Position numbers and translations under genes: made by a program
Assembly (NCBI RefSeq): GCF_016651255.1
Contig: NZ_JAEKEG010000034.1
Coordinates: 1 to 35,495 of the forward strand
Origin: Pseudomonas sp. TH10
Lineage (GTDB): Bacteria; Pseudomonadota; Gammaproteobacteria; Pseudomonadales; Pseudomonadaceae
Length of the DNA stretch: 35,495 bases
Direction: 5' to 3'
Part shown: in pieces, positions 1-9,848 of the stretch
How positions within the stretch are numbered: the first letter of the stretch is position 1
How the letters are laid out: each line of letters begins with the position of its first letter
Notes under the pieces: model-generated
What the model saw: the letters and a program-made list of their open reading frames with translations, nothing else
The model's database searches: none
What the model was told of the DNA's origin: nothing

Positions 1-2
1 TC

Positions 3-107
3 TGGTACTTCAACAGCCCCTTGGGTTGCCACATCGAATACGACGCCGACATGGACAAGCACGATGACGCCTGGGGAGGCGCGCCGCGCGCCATTGTCAG
101 CGGATAA
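3..107 (+). CDS. C-terminal end of a VOC-superfamily (glyoxalase/extradiol dioxygenase-like) protein, 5' truncated by the window
   Basis: Only the last 34 residues are present. They read WYFNSPLGCHIEYDADMD followed by a short polar tail and a TAA stop at 105-107. An aromatic 'YF-x-S-P-x-G-x-x-x-E-Y' stretch near the C-terminus is characteristic of VOC-fold proteins, where the Glu is the third metal ligand after two histidines lying upstream, here outside the window. The neighbouring genes (Rieske ferredoxin, FAD monooxygenase, FAH hydrolase) make a ring-cleaving extradiol dioxygenase plausible. A non-oxygenase VOC protein cannot be excluded from this fragment. Confidence 0.6.
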   Translation, partial: WYFNSPLGCHIEYDADMDKHDDAWGGAPRAIVSG

Positions 108-192
108 CTCGCAGTTGTTCCTGTTCAACTCGAAAGAGAAATGGGCACCCGGTGGCCCGCCACCCAAGCTCGGTTGAAGGCGGGTTTGAGCG

Positions 193-546
193 ATGAACCA
201 GCGCGAGATTGGGCTATGCCGCGCGGATGAACTGGAGGAAGGGCAGGCGCGCGGGTTTGATCCATGGCAGTGCGGCAAAGACAGTGTGTTCGCCGTGCGG
301 CATCAGGGACAGCTGCGGGTTTATCGCAACAGTTGTCCGCATCTGGACGTGCGCATGGAGTACCGCAAAGACCGGTTTCTCAGTGCCGACGGCCAGTTGA
401 TCGTGTGTTACGCCCACGGCGCGCAGTTTCTTCCGCAGACCGGTGAATGCGTCTACGGCCCGTGCCTGGGCCAGAAACTGGAGGCACTCGCGTGCAATGT
501 GGAGGAGGGCTGGCTGGTGTTGAAAACACCAGGCTGCACAGCGTAG
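193..546 (+). CDS. Rieske [2Fe-2S] ferredoxin-like protein
   Basis: A 117-residue soluble protein of the usual length for single-domain Rieske ferredoxins. The cluster-binding motifs are visible: C-P-H at about residues 48-50 and C-Y-A-H at about 72-75, giving the Cys-x-His plus Cys-x2-His ligand set. Such proteins pass electrons to oxygenases or act as small redox partners. It has no oxygenase catalytic domain, so it is not itself a ring hydroxylase. It follows the VOC gene by 85 bp and precedes an FAD monooxygenase by 144 bp, consistent with one catabolic transcription unit. The ATG start is preceded by a weak purine-rich stretch (GAAGGCGGG). The electron donor and acceptor cannot be told from the sequence. 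Confidence 0.85.
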   Translation: MNQREIGLCRADELEEGQARGFDPWQCGKDSVFAVRHQGQLRVYRNSCPHLDVRMEYRKDRFLSADGQLIVCYAHGAQFLPQTGECVYGPCLGQKLEALACNVEEGWLVLKTPGCTA

Positions 547-561
547 CGGGGACAGATCGAG

Positions 562-580
562 GTATCGCGTACGGCGATAC
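562..580. repeat. 7-bp inverted repeat in the Rieske-monooxygenase gap
   Basis: GTATCGC (562-568) and GCGATAC (574-580) are perfect inverted arms around the 5-nt spacer GTACG. The element lies in the 144-bp non-coding gap between the Rieske gene and the monooxygenase gene. There is no T-run after it, so a rho-independent terminator is unlikely. An operator or a small mRNA hairpin are the alternatives. Confidence 0.4.
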
Positions 581-690
581 ATCGCATCCTTACTCGCGAT
601 TAGTCAAATCCCTGGTTTGCCGGGAAGCTGGACCCAACGACGCAGTGCCCGACGCTGCATCGAATCACAAGAATAAGAAGTGAGAATGCC

Positions 691-1817
691 ATGAGTGCAG
701 TGAACAACGTTCTGATCGTGGGCGGTGGTATAGGCGGTTTGTGTACGGCTCATCGCGCTGCGCCGCAAAGGGATTGCAGTGGATTTGATCGAACTCAAAT
801 CCGAGTGGACGGTGTACGGCGTCGGGATTATCCAGCAGAGCAACGTGGTCCGCGAGATGGCCAAGTTGGGGGTGCTGGACGGCTACCTCGATGCGGCTTT
901 TGCTTTCGAAGACGTGGCCATCTACGGCCCGGCCGGCCAGCAGCTGGCGCGCATTCCGGGCCAGCGGCTGGCGGGGCCGCAATACCCGGCCAACGTTGGC
1001 ATCTCGCGCCTGGCGCTGCACAAGGTGCTCAGTGAAACCGCCCTTGAGCTTGGCGCCAACGTGCGCCTGGGGCTCAGCGTGGAGTCCCTGGAGGACCAGG
1101 GTGACCAGGTAGAGGTGCTGTTTACCGACGACAGTCGCGGGCGTTATGACCTGGTGGTCGGCGCCGACGGCCTGTTCTCCAAGGTGCGCCAGCTGGTGTT
1201 TGGCGACACCTACACGCCGCGTTTTACCGGTCAGGCGGTGTGGCGCTACAACTTCCCGCGCGACCCGCAGATCGATCACCTGGCCAACTACCAGAGTGCC
1301 GCCGGCAATGCCGGGCTGGTGCCGCTGGCGGGCAACCTGATGTACATGTTCCTGACCTCTCACGAGCCGTCCAATCCATGGATGGCGCCCGCCACCATGG
1401 CCGAGCAGATGCGTGAGCGCCTCTAAGGGTTTCACCGGGCTGATCGGCGAGCTGCGCGAGCAGATCACCGACAGCAGCCAGGTGGTCTACAAACCCATGG
1501 AAGTGGTCTTCGTCAACGAGCCCTGGTATCGCGGTCGAGTGCTGCTGATCGGTGACGCTGCCCACGCCACCACGCCGCACCTGGGCCAGGGCGCGGGCAT
1601 GGCGATCGAAGACGCCATCGTGCTCAGTGAAGAGCTGACCACCGATGCAGGCGTCGAGCAGCAGCTGCAGCGCTTCATGCAACGCCGGTTCGAGCGCTGC
1701 AAGTACATCAGCGAAAGCTCGGTGCTGGCCGGCGACAAAGAGATGCAGCACGACCGCGAGTTCGATCGCATCGGCCTGGTCAAGCAGATGCTCTCGCGAA
1801 CGGCCGAGCCTATCTGA
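691..1817 (+). CDS. FAD-dependent aromatic-ring-type monooxygenase (reading frame broken twice)
   Basis: Class A flavoprotein monooxygenase (salicylate/3-hydroxybenzoate hydroxylase-like) expected to hydroxylate a substrate using NAD(P)H and O2. The N-terminal Rossmann motif VGGGIGGL (residues 10-17), the DG motif DLVVGADGLFSKVR and the GD motif LLIGDAAHATTPHLGQGAGMAIEDA region are all present. The frame is broken by what looks like an extra C at 751 and an extra T at 1424. Removing both gives a continuous protein of about 374 residues, normal for the family. The start ATG has AGTGAG upstream. It sits between the Rieske gene and the DUF1302 gene. The family call is firm, but the substrate is unknown. 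Either the gene is inactivated by two +1 insertions or the sequence has errors, and the latter seems likelier. Confidence 0.85.
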
Positions 1818-1874
1818 TTCCATCCAGCCGTTCTTCCACAGCAGTTACCACTATAAAAACAAGAGGTTAACGCG

Positions 1875-3571
1875 ATGGTTAGTTCCAAGACTGCGGCGCT
1901 CGCGCGCCGCCAGGTCAGCTCGTCTGCACCCTTTGGTTTCAGTTTGGCCGCGGTCCTGGTGCTGTGCAGCCAGGCGGCGCATGCCTTTCAGGTCGACACC
2001 GGCAATCCCGATTTCAAATTGCGCTGGGATAATACGGTCAAGTACAGCGCAGCATGGCGCACCCAGAACCCCAGCAGCAAGCTGACCCAAGGCCAGGTTG
2101 CGCTCAACCAGGACGATGGCGACCGGGCGTTCAACAAGGGCCTGATCTCCAACCGGACCGATATTCTTTCCGAGCTGGACCTGTCCTTCCAGAGTTTCGG
2201 CGCACGGTTGAGTGGCGCGGCGTGGTACGACACCGAGTACCAGCACGACAATGACAACGATGACCCGGCGCGTGCCAACCAGCGCTCGGTGGCGTACGAC
2301 GAATTCACCGATGACACGCGGCACCTGCATGGCGGCGACGGCGAATTGCTCGATGCATTTGTGTACTGGAACGGCGAAGTCGCCGAGCGCGCTACCTCCG
2401 TGCGGGCCGGTCGTCACGGCCTGATCTGGGGTGAGAGCCTGTTCTTCGGCGCCAACGGTATTGCCGGCGGCATGGCCCCGGTGGACGTGGTCAAAGCGCA
2501 GTCGGTCCCCAACACCCAGTTCAAGGAAATCACCCGCCCGGTCAACCAGCTGTCGGGGACTTTCCAGCTGACCGACGACGTGTCGCTCGGCGCCTTCTAC
2601 CAGCTCGAATGGGAGCAGACGCGCCTGCCCGGAGCCGGCAGCTACTTCTCCACCAGTGACACCATTGGCGAAGGCAATGAACGCCTGATCGTCGGCGCGC
2701 CGTTCCCCGCATTCCTGGGTGGGAATCCCAGCAGCCCGGCGGCGTTTTTCCACGGCAATGACAAGGAAGCGCGCAGTTCGGGGCAGGGCGGCCTGCAGTT
2801 GAAGTACAGCGCCGAAACCGTTGAATACGGCCTGTACGCGATCCAGTACCACGACAAGACGCCCAAGCTGTATCTCAAGCCATCCACCGGCGCACCGAAT
2901 TTCGCCACCGGACAAATCGGTGAGTACTACTGGGTCTATCCCGAAGATATTCGCGCCCTGGGGGCGAGTTTCTCCACCACCATGGATGAATACAGCTTCG
3001 CCGGTGAAGCGTCGATGCGCTGGAACATGCCGCTGGTGTCCAACGGGCAGACCGTGCTGCCGGGTGTGGTGGCCGACAACGATGACGACGCGCTGTACGC
3101 CGTTGGACGCACCGCTCACGTCAACCTCAACGTGCTGGCTTCGTTCGGGCCGAACTTCCTGGCCCGGGAGTCGGGGTTTGTCGGCGAAATCGCCTGGAAT
3201 CGCCTGCTCAATGTCACGAAAACCGCGCTGCCCTGGACCCGAATGCCACGGATGACGGGCTTGGATTCAAGATGGTCTACACCCCCACCTATCGCCAACT
3301 GTTCTCCGGCATCGATATCAGCATTCCGCTGGGCGTCAGCTACTTCCCCCTGGGCAAGTCGGCGGTGGTCAGCTCGTTCGGCCCGGACAACGGTGGCGAC
3401 ATCAACATCGGCATCACCGCCACTTACCTGGATCGCGTCACTGCGGGCCTGACCTACACGCATTACTACGGCGCCGAGGACACCAACCTCAATGCGCTCA
3501 GCCAGTTCAATTACAAGCAATCGCTGAAGGATCGGGATTACCTGGCCTTCTCCGTCAAGACCACGTTTTAA
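1875..3571 (+). CDS. DUF1302 family outer-membrane-type protein (frameshifted near the C-terminus)
   Basis: Begins with an extended Sec-type signal peptide (basic N-region, hydrophobic core around LAAVLVLC, cleavage likely after AHA at about residue 37). The mature part starts FQVDTGNPDFKLRWDN, typical of DUF1302, a family predicted to form an outer-membrane beta-barrel and usually paired with DUF1329 in hydrocarbon or steroid catabolic clusters. The product is rich in aromatic and Gly/Asp residues in alternating patterns. The frame is lost at about 3223-3230: the sequence reads through to 3452 in the wrong frame, while the family-like C-terminus (VYTPTYRQLFSGIDISIPLG...) continues in another frame to the TAA at 3569-3571. 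Corrected length is about 565 residues. A good RBS (AAGAGG) precedes the ATG. Proposed role: uptake of a hydrophobic substrate across the outer membrane (inference). Confidence 0.85.
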
Positions 3572-3583
3572 GAGGACTTGCGC

Positions 3584-4970
3584 ATGACCTCCAACAAAAA
3601 ATCCGGCATTCAAGCTCAAGACCCTGTGTTTCGCGCTGCTTGGCAGCCTGGCTATCTGCAGCCAGTGGGCCGTGGCCGCCACGGCTGAGGAAGCGGCCAA
3701 GTTGGGCACGACCCTGACGCCCATGGGCGCAGAGCGAGCCGGCAACGCCGATGGCACCATTCCGGCCTGGGACGGTGGTTACACCAAGGTCGACCCTTCT
3801 TACAAACCCGGCGGTAAACGCAGCGATCCATTTGCCGCGGACAAGCCGGTGTTCAGCATCACCTCCAAGAACCTGGCGCAATACGCAGGCAAGCTCACCG
3901 ACGGCACCAAGGAAATGTTCAAGCGTTTCCCCGACACCTACCGCATCGATGTCTACCCGACTCGCCGGTCGGCAGCCGCCCCGCAGTGGGTGTATGACAA
4001 CACGCTGAAAAACGCGACCCGCGCCAAGCTGGTGCAGAGCAGCGCCGGGCCGGTGCCTGAAGGCGCTTTTGGCGGCATCCCGTTCCCTGTGCCACACAAC
4101 GGCGCAGAGGCCATGTGGAACCACTTGCTCAACTGGCGCGGCACCTCGTTGTCGATGCATTTTCGTCACTACCTGATGACCGCCGATGGCAAGCAGGTGA
4201 TGACCACCGACGGCCAGGCGATCCAGGAGATGCCGTACTACTACCAGGACGGCTCGTCTGAAACATTCGACGGCGACTATTGGTTGTTTCGCCTGCTCAA
4301 CGTCGGGCCACCGTTGCGTGCCGGCGAGCAGATCATGGGGCGCACCAACATCAACGGCGACAAATCCCAGGCCCACGTCTACCTGACGGGGCAGCGTCGG
4401 GTGCGCAAGCTGCCCAATGCCTGCTGCGATACGCCGACACCGGCGACTGCCGGGGTCATGTCGTTCGACGAACTGAGCGTGTTCCAGGGCCGCATGGACC
4501 GTTTTGACTGGAAGCTGGTGGGCAAGCAGGAGATGTACATCCCCTACAACACCAACAAGGTACAAACCGCCGCCAAACCCGAAGACCTGTTTCTTGCTCA
4601 CCACATGAATCCCGACTTCGTGCGCTGGGAACTGCACCGGGTGTGGGTGGTTGAAGCCGATCTGGCTCCTGGCAAGCGTCACCAGTTGCCCAAGGGCCGC
4701 TATTACCTCGATGAAGACACCTGGCAAGCGATGCTGGGCGACCGCTGGGACGCCAACGGCCAACTGGCGAAGACCCTGTGGTCGCTGCCCGCTGTACTCC
4801 CGGACTTGCCGGCGCAGGCGCAACTGTCCTCGGGTTTCTACGACCTGACCTCCGGCGCCTGGTTCATCCAGAACGTCTACACCGGCCTGCCGCAACAGTA
4901 CGGCTTGGTGGATCGCTACAAGGCTTCGGAGTTTTCGCCAGCGGCAATGGCGGGTGCCGGGGTTCGCTGA
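3584..4970 (+). CDS. DUF1329 family exported protein (frameshift inside the signal peptide region)
   Basis: An uninterrupted frame starts only at a GTG (3672), but that would lack a signal peptide. Upstream in the same frame is a clear hydrophobic export signal (KTLCFALLGSLAICSQWAVA), and an ATG at 3584 with RBS AGAGGA lies 12 bp after the DUF1302 stop. Removing one G at 3605-3606 joins them into about 461 residues, the normal DUF1329 size. DUF1329 proteins are periplasmic or outer-membrane associated, with a predicted LolB/LolA-like fold. They co-occur with DUF1302, YCF48-like and RND/MMPL genes, as here. The likely role is shuttling a hydrophobic molecule through the periplasm together with the DUF1302 protein. 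The family is recognised with confidence, but its function is inferred from context only. Confidence 0.85.
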
Positions 4971-4975
4971 GTCAG

Positions 4976-5008
4976 ACCGGATCACGGTGGGGTCAACCGT
5001 GATCCGGT
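4976..5008. promoter_or_regulatory. perfect 13-bp inverted repeat between DUF1329 and YCF48-like genes
   Basis: ACCGGATCACGGT (4976-4988) pairs perfectly with ACCGTGATCCGGT (4996-5008) around the loop GGGGTCA. It begins 5 bp after the DUF1329 stop and ends 24 bp before the YCF48-like start. Only two T residues follow directly, with a TTTTT ten bases further on, so it is a poor intrinsic terminator. An intra-operon attenuator or a 3'-end stabilising hairpin protecting the DUF1302-DUF1329 message is more likely. Confidence 0.6.
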
Positions 5009-5032
5009 TTCACAGGTTTTTCGAGGTCAGTG

Positions 5033-6126
5033 ATGAATAGAATCGGTAGGTTGATGTGCCTTCTGGCGCTGCCGTATCTGTGTCCGTTGGGCCAGGTGCA
5101 GGCCGCTACGGTGGGCGACACCTTGAGCACCCCGGCGATGCGTTCGCCCCAGGCACAGCACGCCGTGCTGCTGGACCTGGCCCGGGCGGGCGAGCGCCTG
5201 GTGGCGGTCGGCGAGCGGGGCATCGTGCTGCTTTCCGACGACAACGGCAGCAGCTGGCGTCAGGCCGAAGTACCGGTCTCGGTCAGCCTGACGGCGGTGC
5301 AGTTTGCCGATGCCAGTATCGGCTGGGCGGTAGGGCATGCCGGTGTGGTGCTGGTTTCCCATGACGGTGGCGAGCACTGGGCGGTGCAACTGGACGGTCG
5401 CCGTGCCGCGCAACTGGAGGTGCAAGCGGCCCGCGACGACCTGCCCGGTGCAATCGACCAGGACGCCGCTGTTGCACGATTGCAAACGGCAGAACGCCTG
5501 GTGAGTGACGGGCCGGACAAACCGTTCCTCGCCCTCAATGTCGTCGATGAACAGCACGCCGTTATCGTCGGCGCCTATGGCCTGGCCTTCGCGACTCGTG
5601 ACGGTGGGCGCAGCTGGCAGTCGCTGGTCGGCCACATCGACAATCCGATGGGCGCGCACCTCTATGCCATTGCACGCCAGGGCGAGCGCTGGCTGATCGC
5701 CGGGGAGCAGGGTTACCTGGCTCGCTCGGACGATGGCGGTCACACCTTCGCGGCCCTGGACAGCCCTTACCCCGGGAGTTTTTCGCCCTGCAAATCAGCC
5801 AGGACGGCACGGCGCTGGCGGCCGGGCTCAAGGGTAACGCGTTCATCTCGACCGACTTCGGCGACAGCTTCCAGCCAGCGCCCGTGCCAATGCCGGTTTC
5901 TTTCAGCGATGCGATTCGCACCGCCGACGGCCAGTTGCTGCTGGTGAATCAGGGCGGCGCGCTGTTTCGCTCCGGTGCCCGGCCAGGTGCGCCGCTGGTG
6001 CCTTATGGCAAGCCACTGGGTAAACCGGTCGCCAGCGTGGTCCAGGCCGCCGACGGCAGCCTGGTGCTGGCAGGTTTCACCGGTTTGACGCGCGTATCGC
6101 CACCATCTGCCATTGCTTCGGAGTGA
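5033..6126 (+). CDS. YCF48/BNR-repeat beta-propeller protein, exported (frameshifted)
   Basis: Has a signal peptide (hydrophobic core around LMCLLALPYLCPLG, cleavage near VQA) followed by repeated YCF48/Ycf48-like blades. Repeats of the form 'G-x-x-G-x-x-x-x-S-x-D-x-G-x-x-W' are seen at VGERGIVLLSDDNGSSW, VGHAGVVLVSHDGGEHW, VGAYGLAFATRDGGRSW and AGEQGYLARSDDGGHTF. The frame shifts at a T5 run (5779-5783). One missing T would restore a protein of about 364 residues ending at TGA 6126. The ATG at 5033 has GAGG 6 bp upstream. YCF48-like proteins are assembly or scaffolding propellers. In clusters with DUF1302, DUF1329 and RND proteins they probably act as a periplasmic partner of the RND protein. 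The exact role is unknown. Confidence 0.8.
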
Positions 6127-6130
6127 GGTT

Positions 6131-8593
6131 ATGAAGTCTTTCGACAACGCCACGGCAAGCCTGGCGAATTTCGATCCGCGCTCCGGCTCGATGGTGGAAC
6201 GCACTTTGTTCAACCATCGGTTGTGGGTGCTGCTGGTGTGTGTGGTCACCACGCTGGTCTTGGGTTATCAGGCCACGCGTATCGAGTTGAACGCCAGCTT
6301 CGAAAAAATGATTCCCACCGAACAGCCGTACATTGCCAATTACCTTGAGCACCAGAAGCAGCTCAGTGGCCTGGGCAATGCGCTGCGCATCGTCGTGGCC
6401 AACCGTCAGGGCGATATCTACAACGCCGAGTACCTCAAGACCCTGCAGGCCTTGAGCGACAAGCTCTACCTGCTGCCAGGTGTCGACCGTGCGTACATGA
6501 AGTCCTTATGGACGCCGGCCACTCGCTGGGTGGCGGTCACTGAGGACGGCCTGGATGGCGGGCCTGTGATTCCTGATGACTACAGTGGCACCCAAGCCAA
6601 CCTTGAAGCACTGCGACGCAACGTGCAGCGCTCCAATGAACTGGGGCAACTGGTGGCCCTGGACCAGACTTCCAGCATCATCTACGTGCCTCTGTTGGCC
6701 AACACCAGCGACGGTCAGGCGCTCAATTATTCGACCCTGTCCGAGCAGCTGGAGTCGCTGCGCAGCACTTACCAAAGCGATAGCATCGACATCCATATCA
6801 CCGGTTTCGCGAAAAAAGTCGGCGACCTGATTGCCGGCCTGAAGCAGATTTTGCTGTTCTTTGCCGTCGCCATCCTCATCACCACCGCCGTGTTGTTCTG
6901 GTACACCCGCTGCCTGCGCAGCACCTTGCTGGTGGTGTTGTGCTCCCTGGTGGCTGTGGTGTGGCAGCTCGGCTTGCTGCCGCTGTTGAATTACCAGCTG
7001 GACCCGTACTCGGTGCTGGTGCCGTTTCTGGTGTTCGCCATTGGCATGAGCCATGGCGCGCAGAAAATGAACGGGATCATGCAGGACATCGGGCGCGGCA
7101 TGCACCGGGTGGTGGCGGCGCGGTTCACCTTTCGACGCCTGTTCCTGGCCGGGCTGACCGCGCTGCTGTGCGATGCGGTGGGGTTTGCGGTGCTGATGCT
7201 GATCAAGATCCAGGTCATCCAGGACCTGGCGGTGATCGCCAGTATCGGCGTGGCCGTGCTGATCTTCACCAACCTGATCCTGCTGCCGGTGTTGCTGTCG
7301 TACGTCGGCGTCACGCCCCGGGCGGCGCAGCTGAGCCTCAAGAGTGAACAATCCGAACAGGCTGGCCAGCGTCGTCATGCCTTCTGGCGCTTTCTCGACC
7401 TGTTCACCCGGCGCCGCTGGGCGACCCTGTGCATCGTCATCAGCCTGGCCCTGGCAGCAGTGGGTTTTCTGGTCAGCCTGCAGCTGAAGATTGGCGACCT
7501 TGATGCGGGTGCACCGGAGCTGCGCGCCGACTCGCGGTACAACCAGGACGACGCCTTTCTCACCCGGCACTACGGCGCCAGCAGTGATCTGTTTGCGGTG
7601 ATGGTGAAAACGCCCGCCGGCCAATGTGCGCGCTACGACATCCTGGCCAAGGTCGATGCCCTGGACTGGCAATTGCGCGCGTTGCCAGGGGTGGACTCGA
7701 CCAACTCGCTGGCCTTGCTCAACCGCCGCATGCTGGTGGGCCTGAGTGAAGGCAGCCCGAAGTGGTATGAACTGCAGAACAACCAGGCGATGCTCAACAT
7801 GATCACCGCCAGCGCGCCCCGTGGCCTGTACAACGAAGACTGCAGCCTGCTGACCTTGTATGCCTACCTCACCGACCACAAGGCCGAGACGCTCACGCGC
7901 CTGGTTGAGCATGTGGAGGCATTTGCCGCCGCCAATAACACCGATGAGGTGCAGTTCCTGCTGGCCGCAGGTAACGCCGGCATCGAGGCCGCCACTAATA
8001 TCGTGGTCAAGCAGGCCAATCGCGAAATGCTGTTCTGGGTGTACGGCGCGGTGATCGTGTTGTGCCTGATTACCTTCCGCTCCTGGCGTGCGACGGTGTG
8101 CGCAGTGATCCCCTTGATGGTGACCTCGATTCTCTGCGAGGCGCTGATGGTCTGGCTGAACATCGGCGTCAAGGTCGCCACGTTGCCTGTGATCGCCTTG
8201 GGTGTCGGCATTGGCGTGGACTACGCGTTGTACGTGATGAGCATTCTGCTGGGTCACCTGCGCCAGGGCGCGAGCTTGTCCGAAGCCTATTACCGGGCAC
8301 TGGTTTCCACCGGCAAGGTGGTGATGTTGACCGGCATCACCCTGGCCATTGGCGTGGCCACCTGGATTTTTTCCCCGATCAAGTTCCAGGCCGACATGGG
8401 CGTGCTGCTGGCCTTCATGTTCGTCTGGAACATGGTGGGGGCCCTGGTGTTGTTGCCGGCGCTGGCGTACTTCCTGTTGCCCGCGCGCAGCGCTGCAGCC
8501 ACTGCCGGCGTGCCGGTGAGTACGAGCGCCGCAAAACTCCCAGTGGCTGACGTTAATCACCTGCGCGCCGAGGAGCCTTGCCATGTTCGCTGA
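6131..8593 (+). CDS. RND/MMPL-superfamily transporter
   Basis: Intact protein of 820 residues from the ATG at 6131, which has GGAGTGAGG just upstream and starts 4 bp after the previous stop. The layout is that of an RND/MMPL permease: TM1 at about residues 33-51, a large periplasmic loop, a cluster of five TM helices (about 240-400), TM7 near 435-455, a second large periplasmic loop, and a final TM bundle (about 640-800). The length is shorter than HAE-type AcrB (about 1,050) and closer to hydrophobe/lipid-type RND proteins. No membrane-fusion protein or TolC gene is adjacent, so it is not a classical tripartite drug pump. With DUF1302, DUF1329 and the YCF48-like propeller it probably forms a trans-envelope system for a hydrophobic compound. 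Direction of transport is unknown. Confidence 0.9.
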   Translation: MKSFDNATASLANFDPRSGSMVERTLFNHRLWVLLVCVVTTLVLGYQATRIELNASFEKMIPTEQPYIANYLEHQKQLSGLGNALRIVVANRQGDIYNAEYLKTLQALSDKLYLLPGVDRAYMKSLWTPATRWVAVTEDGLDGGPVIPDDYSGTQANLEALRRNVQRSNELGQLVALDQTSSIIYVPLLANTSDGQALNYSTLSEQLESLRSTYQSDSIDIHITGFAKKVGDLIAGLKQILLFFAVAILITTAVLFWYTRCLRSTLLVVLCSLVAVVWQLGLLPLLNYQLDPYSVLVPFLVFAIGMSHGAQKMNGIMQDIGRGMHRVVAARFTFRRLFLAGLTALLCDAVGFAVLMLIKIQVIQDLAVIASIGVAVLIFTNLILLPVLLSYVGVTPRAAQLSLKSEQSEQAGQRRHAFWRFLDLFTRRRWATLCIVISLALAAVGFLVSLQLKIGDLDAGAPELRADSRYNQDDAFLTRHYGASSDLFAVMVKTPAGQCARYDILAKVDALDWQLRALPGVDSTNSLALLNRRMLVGLSEGSPKWYELQNNQAMLNMITASAPRGLYNEDCSLLTLYAYLTDHKAETLTRLVEHVEAFAAANNTDEVQFLLAAGNAGIEAATNIVVKQANREMLFWVYGAVIVLCLITFRSWRATVCAVIPLMVTSILCEALMVWLNIGVKVATLPVIALGVGIGVDYALYVMSILLGHLRQGASLSEAYYRALVSTGKVVMLTGITLAIGVATWIFSPIKFQADMGVLLAFMFVWNMVGALVLLPALAYFLLPARSAAATAGVPVSTSAAKLPVADVNHLRAEEPCHVR

Positions 8594-9835
8594 ACAGTCT
8601 GTCTCCAACCCCCTCGGCACGCCGGTTTGCCGCAATCCTTGCTCCTGCTGCTGGGCAGCTGCCTGCCCGTGTTGGGGGCGGTGTTGCTGGCCCCGGTGCT
8701 GCCGCGGATGCAGGCGCACTTTGCCGATGTGGCGGGCAGCGCTGTCATGGTGCCGATCGTGCTGACGTTGCCGGCCCTGATGATCGCCCTGTTGGCACCG
8801 TTTGCCGGCCTGCTCGCTGACCGCCTGGGGCGCAAGCCGCTGCTGTTGGTGAGCATGGCGCTGTACGTGATATGCGGGGTGCTGCCGCTATGGCTCGAGT
8901 CGCTGCCCGCCATTGTGGCCAGTCGCGCCGGTATCGGCCTGGCCGAAGCGGGCATCATGACCTGCTGCACCACGCTGATGGGCGACTACTACAGCGGGGC
9001 CAGGCGCGAGCGCCTGTTTGCCTTGCAGATGGTCGCCACGTCGCTGTCCGCTGCCGTGTTCATCGCCCTGGGTGGCTTCCTCGGGCAGAACGACTGGCGC
9101 ACCCCATTCGCGCTGTATGCCGTGGGCTTGATCTTTCTGCCGTTGATGGCGTGGAAACTCTGGGAGCCCCAACCCCAACCACTGGCGCGCACCGGGCAGC
9201 CCCAGGCGAACATCACTCCGGGCAAGTTCCCATGGCGCGCCCTCACACCCATGTATGCCCTGGCACTGCTGGCCGGTCTCAGCCTGTTTATCGTGCCGGT
9301 ACAGGCCGGGTATCTGCTCAACCTGCTGCACGTGGACGCCCCGCAGCAAATCGGCATGACCATGGGCGCCAATCAGCTGGGGGTACTGGTCGGTGCGCTG
9401 AGCTTTCGTTTATTCAGCGGCGTGCGCAGCCAGCATTTGCTGCTGATTGCCTATGTGCTGGCGGGTGTCGGCGGCTTGCTGATGGCGAACGCCGGCAGCC
9501 ATGCGCAGGTAGTGGTTGCGGTGCTGGTCAATGGCCTGGGTATCGGCCTGATGCTGCCCACCCTCATCACCTGGATCATGGCCCAGGTCGGGTTTGATCA
9601 ACGTGGCCGCGCGGCCGGCTGTTTTACCGCGGCAATTTTCGCCGGTGAATTCATCAGCCCGCTGGCGGTGCTGGGCATTACCGCAGGCGACAGCTCAGCG
9701 TTACCCCAGGCACTGGCCATCGTCGGTTGGCTGCAGATCCTGATCGCGCTGTTTTGCCTGGCGGTGCCCAGGTTGGGTGGCCTGTTGGCCAGCGCCAACG
9801 CGGACGTGCGCAACACCATTGGCAACGGCCATTGA
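8583..9835 (+). CDS. MFS transporter (frameshift near the N-terminus)
   Basis: Twelve-TM major facilitator with the loop 2-3 motif GLLADRLGRKPLLL at about residues 77-90. The ATG at 8583 overlaps the end of the RND gene, but its frame is lost after about 14 codons. The TM1 sequence (QSLLLLLGSCLPVLGAVLL) is in another frame that is open only from a TTG at 8627. One missing T in the GGTTTG at 8624-8629 would give a continuous protein of about 417 residues. The TTG start (about 402 residues) is a less likely alternative because it lacks an RBS. It presumably imports a more polar intermediate or the deconjugated substrate, or exports a product. Specificity cannot be read. Confidence 0.85.
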
Positions 9836-9848
9836 ACGAGGATTTTCC

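Noticed and set aside
691..1817. Programmed ribosomal frameshifting to explain the broken monooxygenase
   Set aside because: No slippery heptamer or downstream pseudoknot was seen at 751 or 1424, and many unrelated genes show similar single-base breaks.
1851..3119. Minus-strand open frame of 422 codons opposite the DUF1302 gene
   Set aside because: No recognisable family or signal; it is explained by codon bias of the plus-strand gene.
3555..4985. Minus-strand open frame of 476 codons opposite the DUF1329 gene
   Set aside because: Low-complexity His/Arg/Val composition and no RBS; the plus strand encodes a clear exported DUF1329 protein.
6506..8719. Long minus-strand open frame of 737 codons opposite the RND gene
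   Set aside because: Its translation is dominated by His, Gln, Arg and Gly with no domain pattern, and it is antisense to a well-conserved RND frame in GC-rich DNA, so it is a shadow frame.
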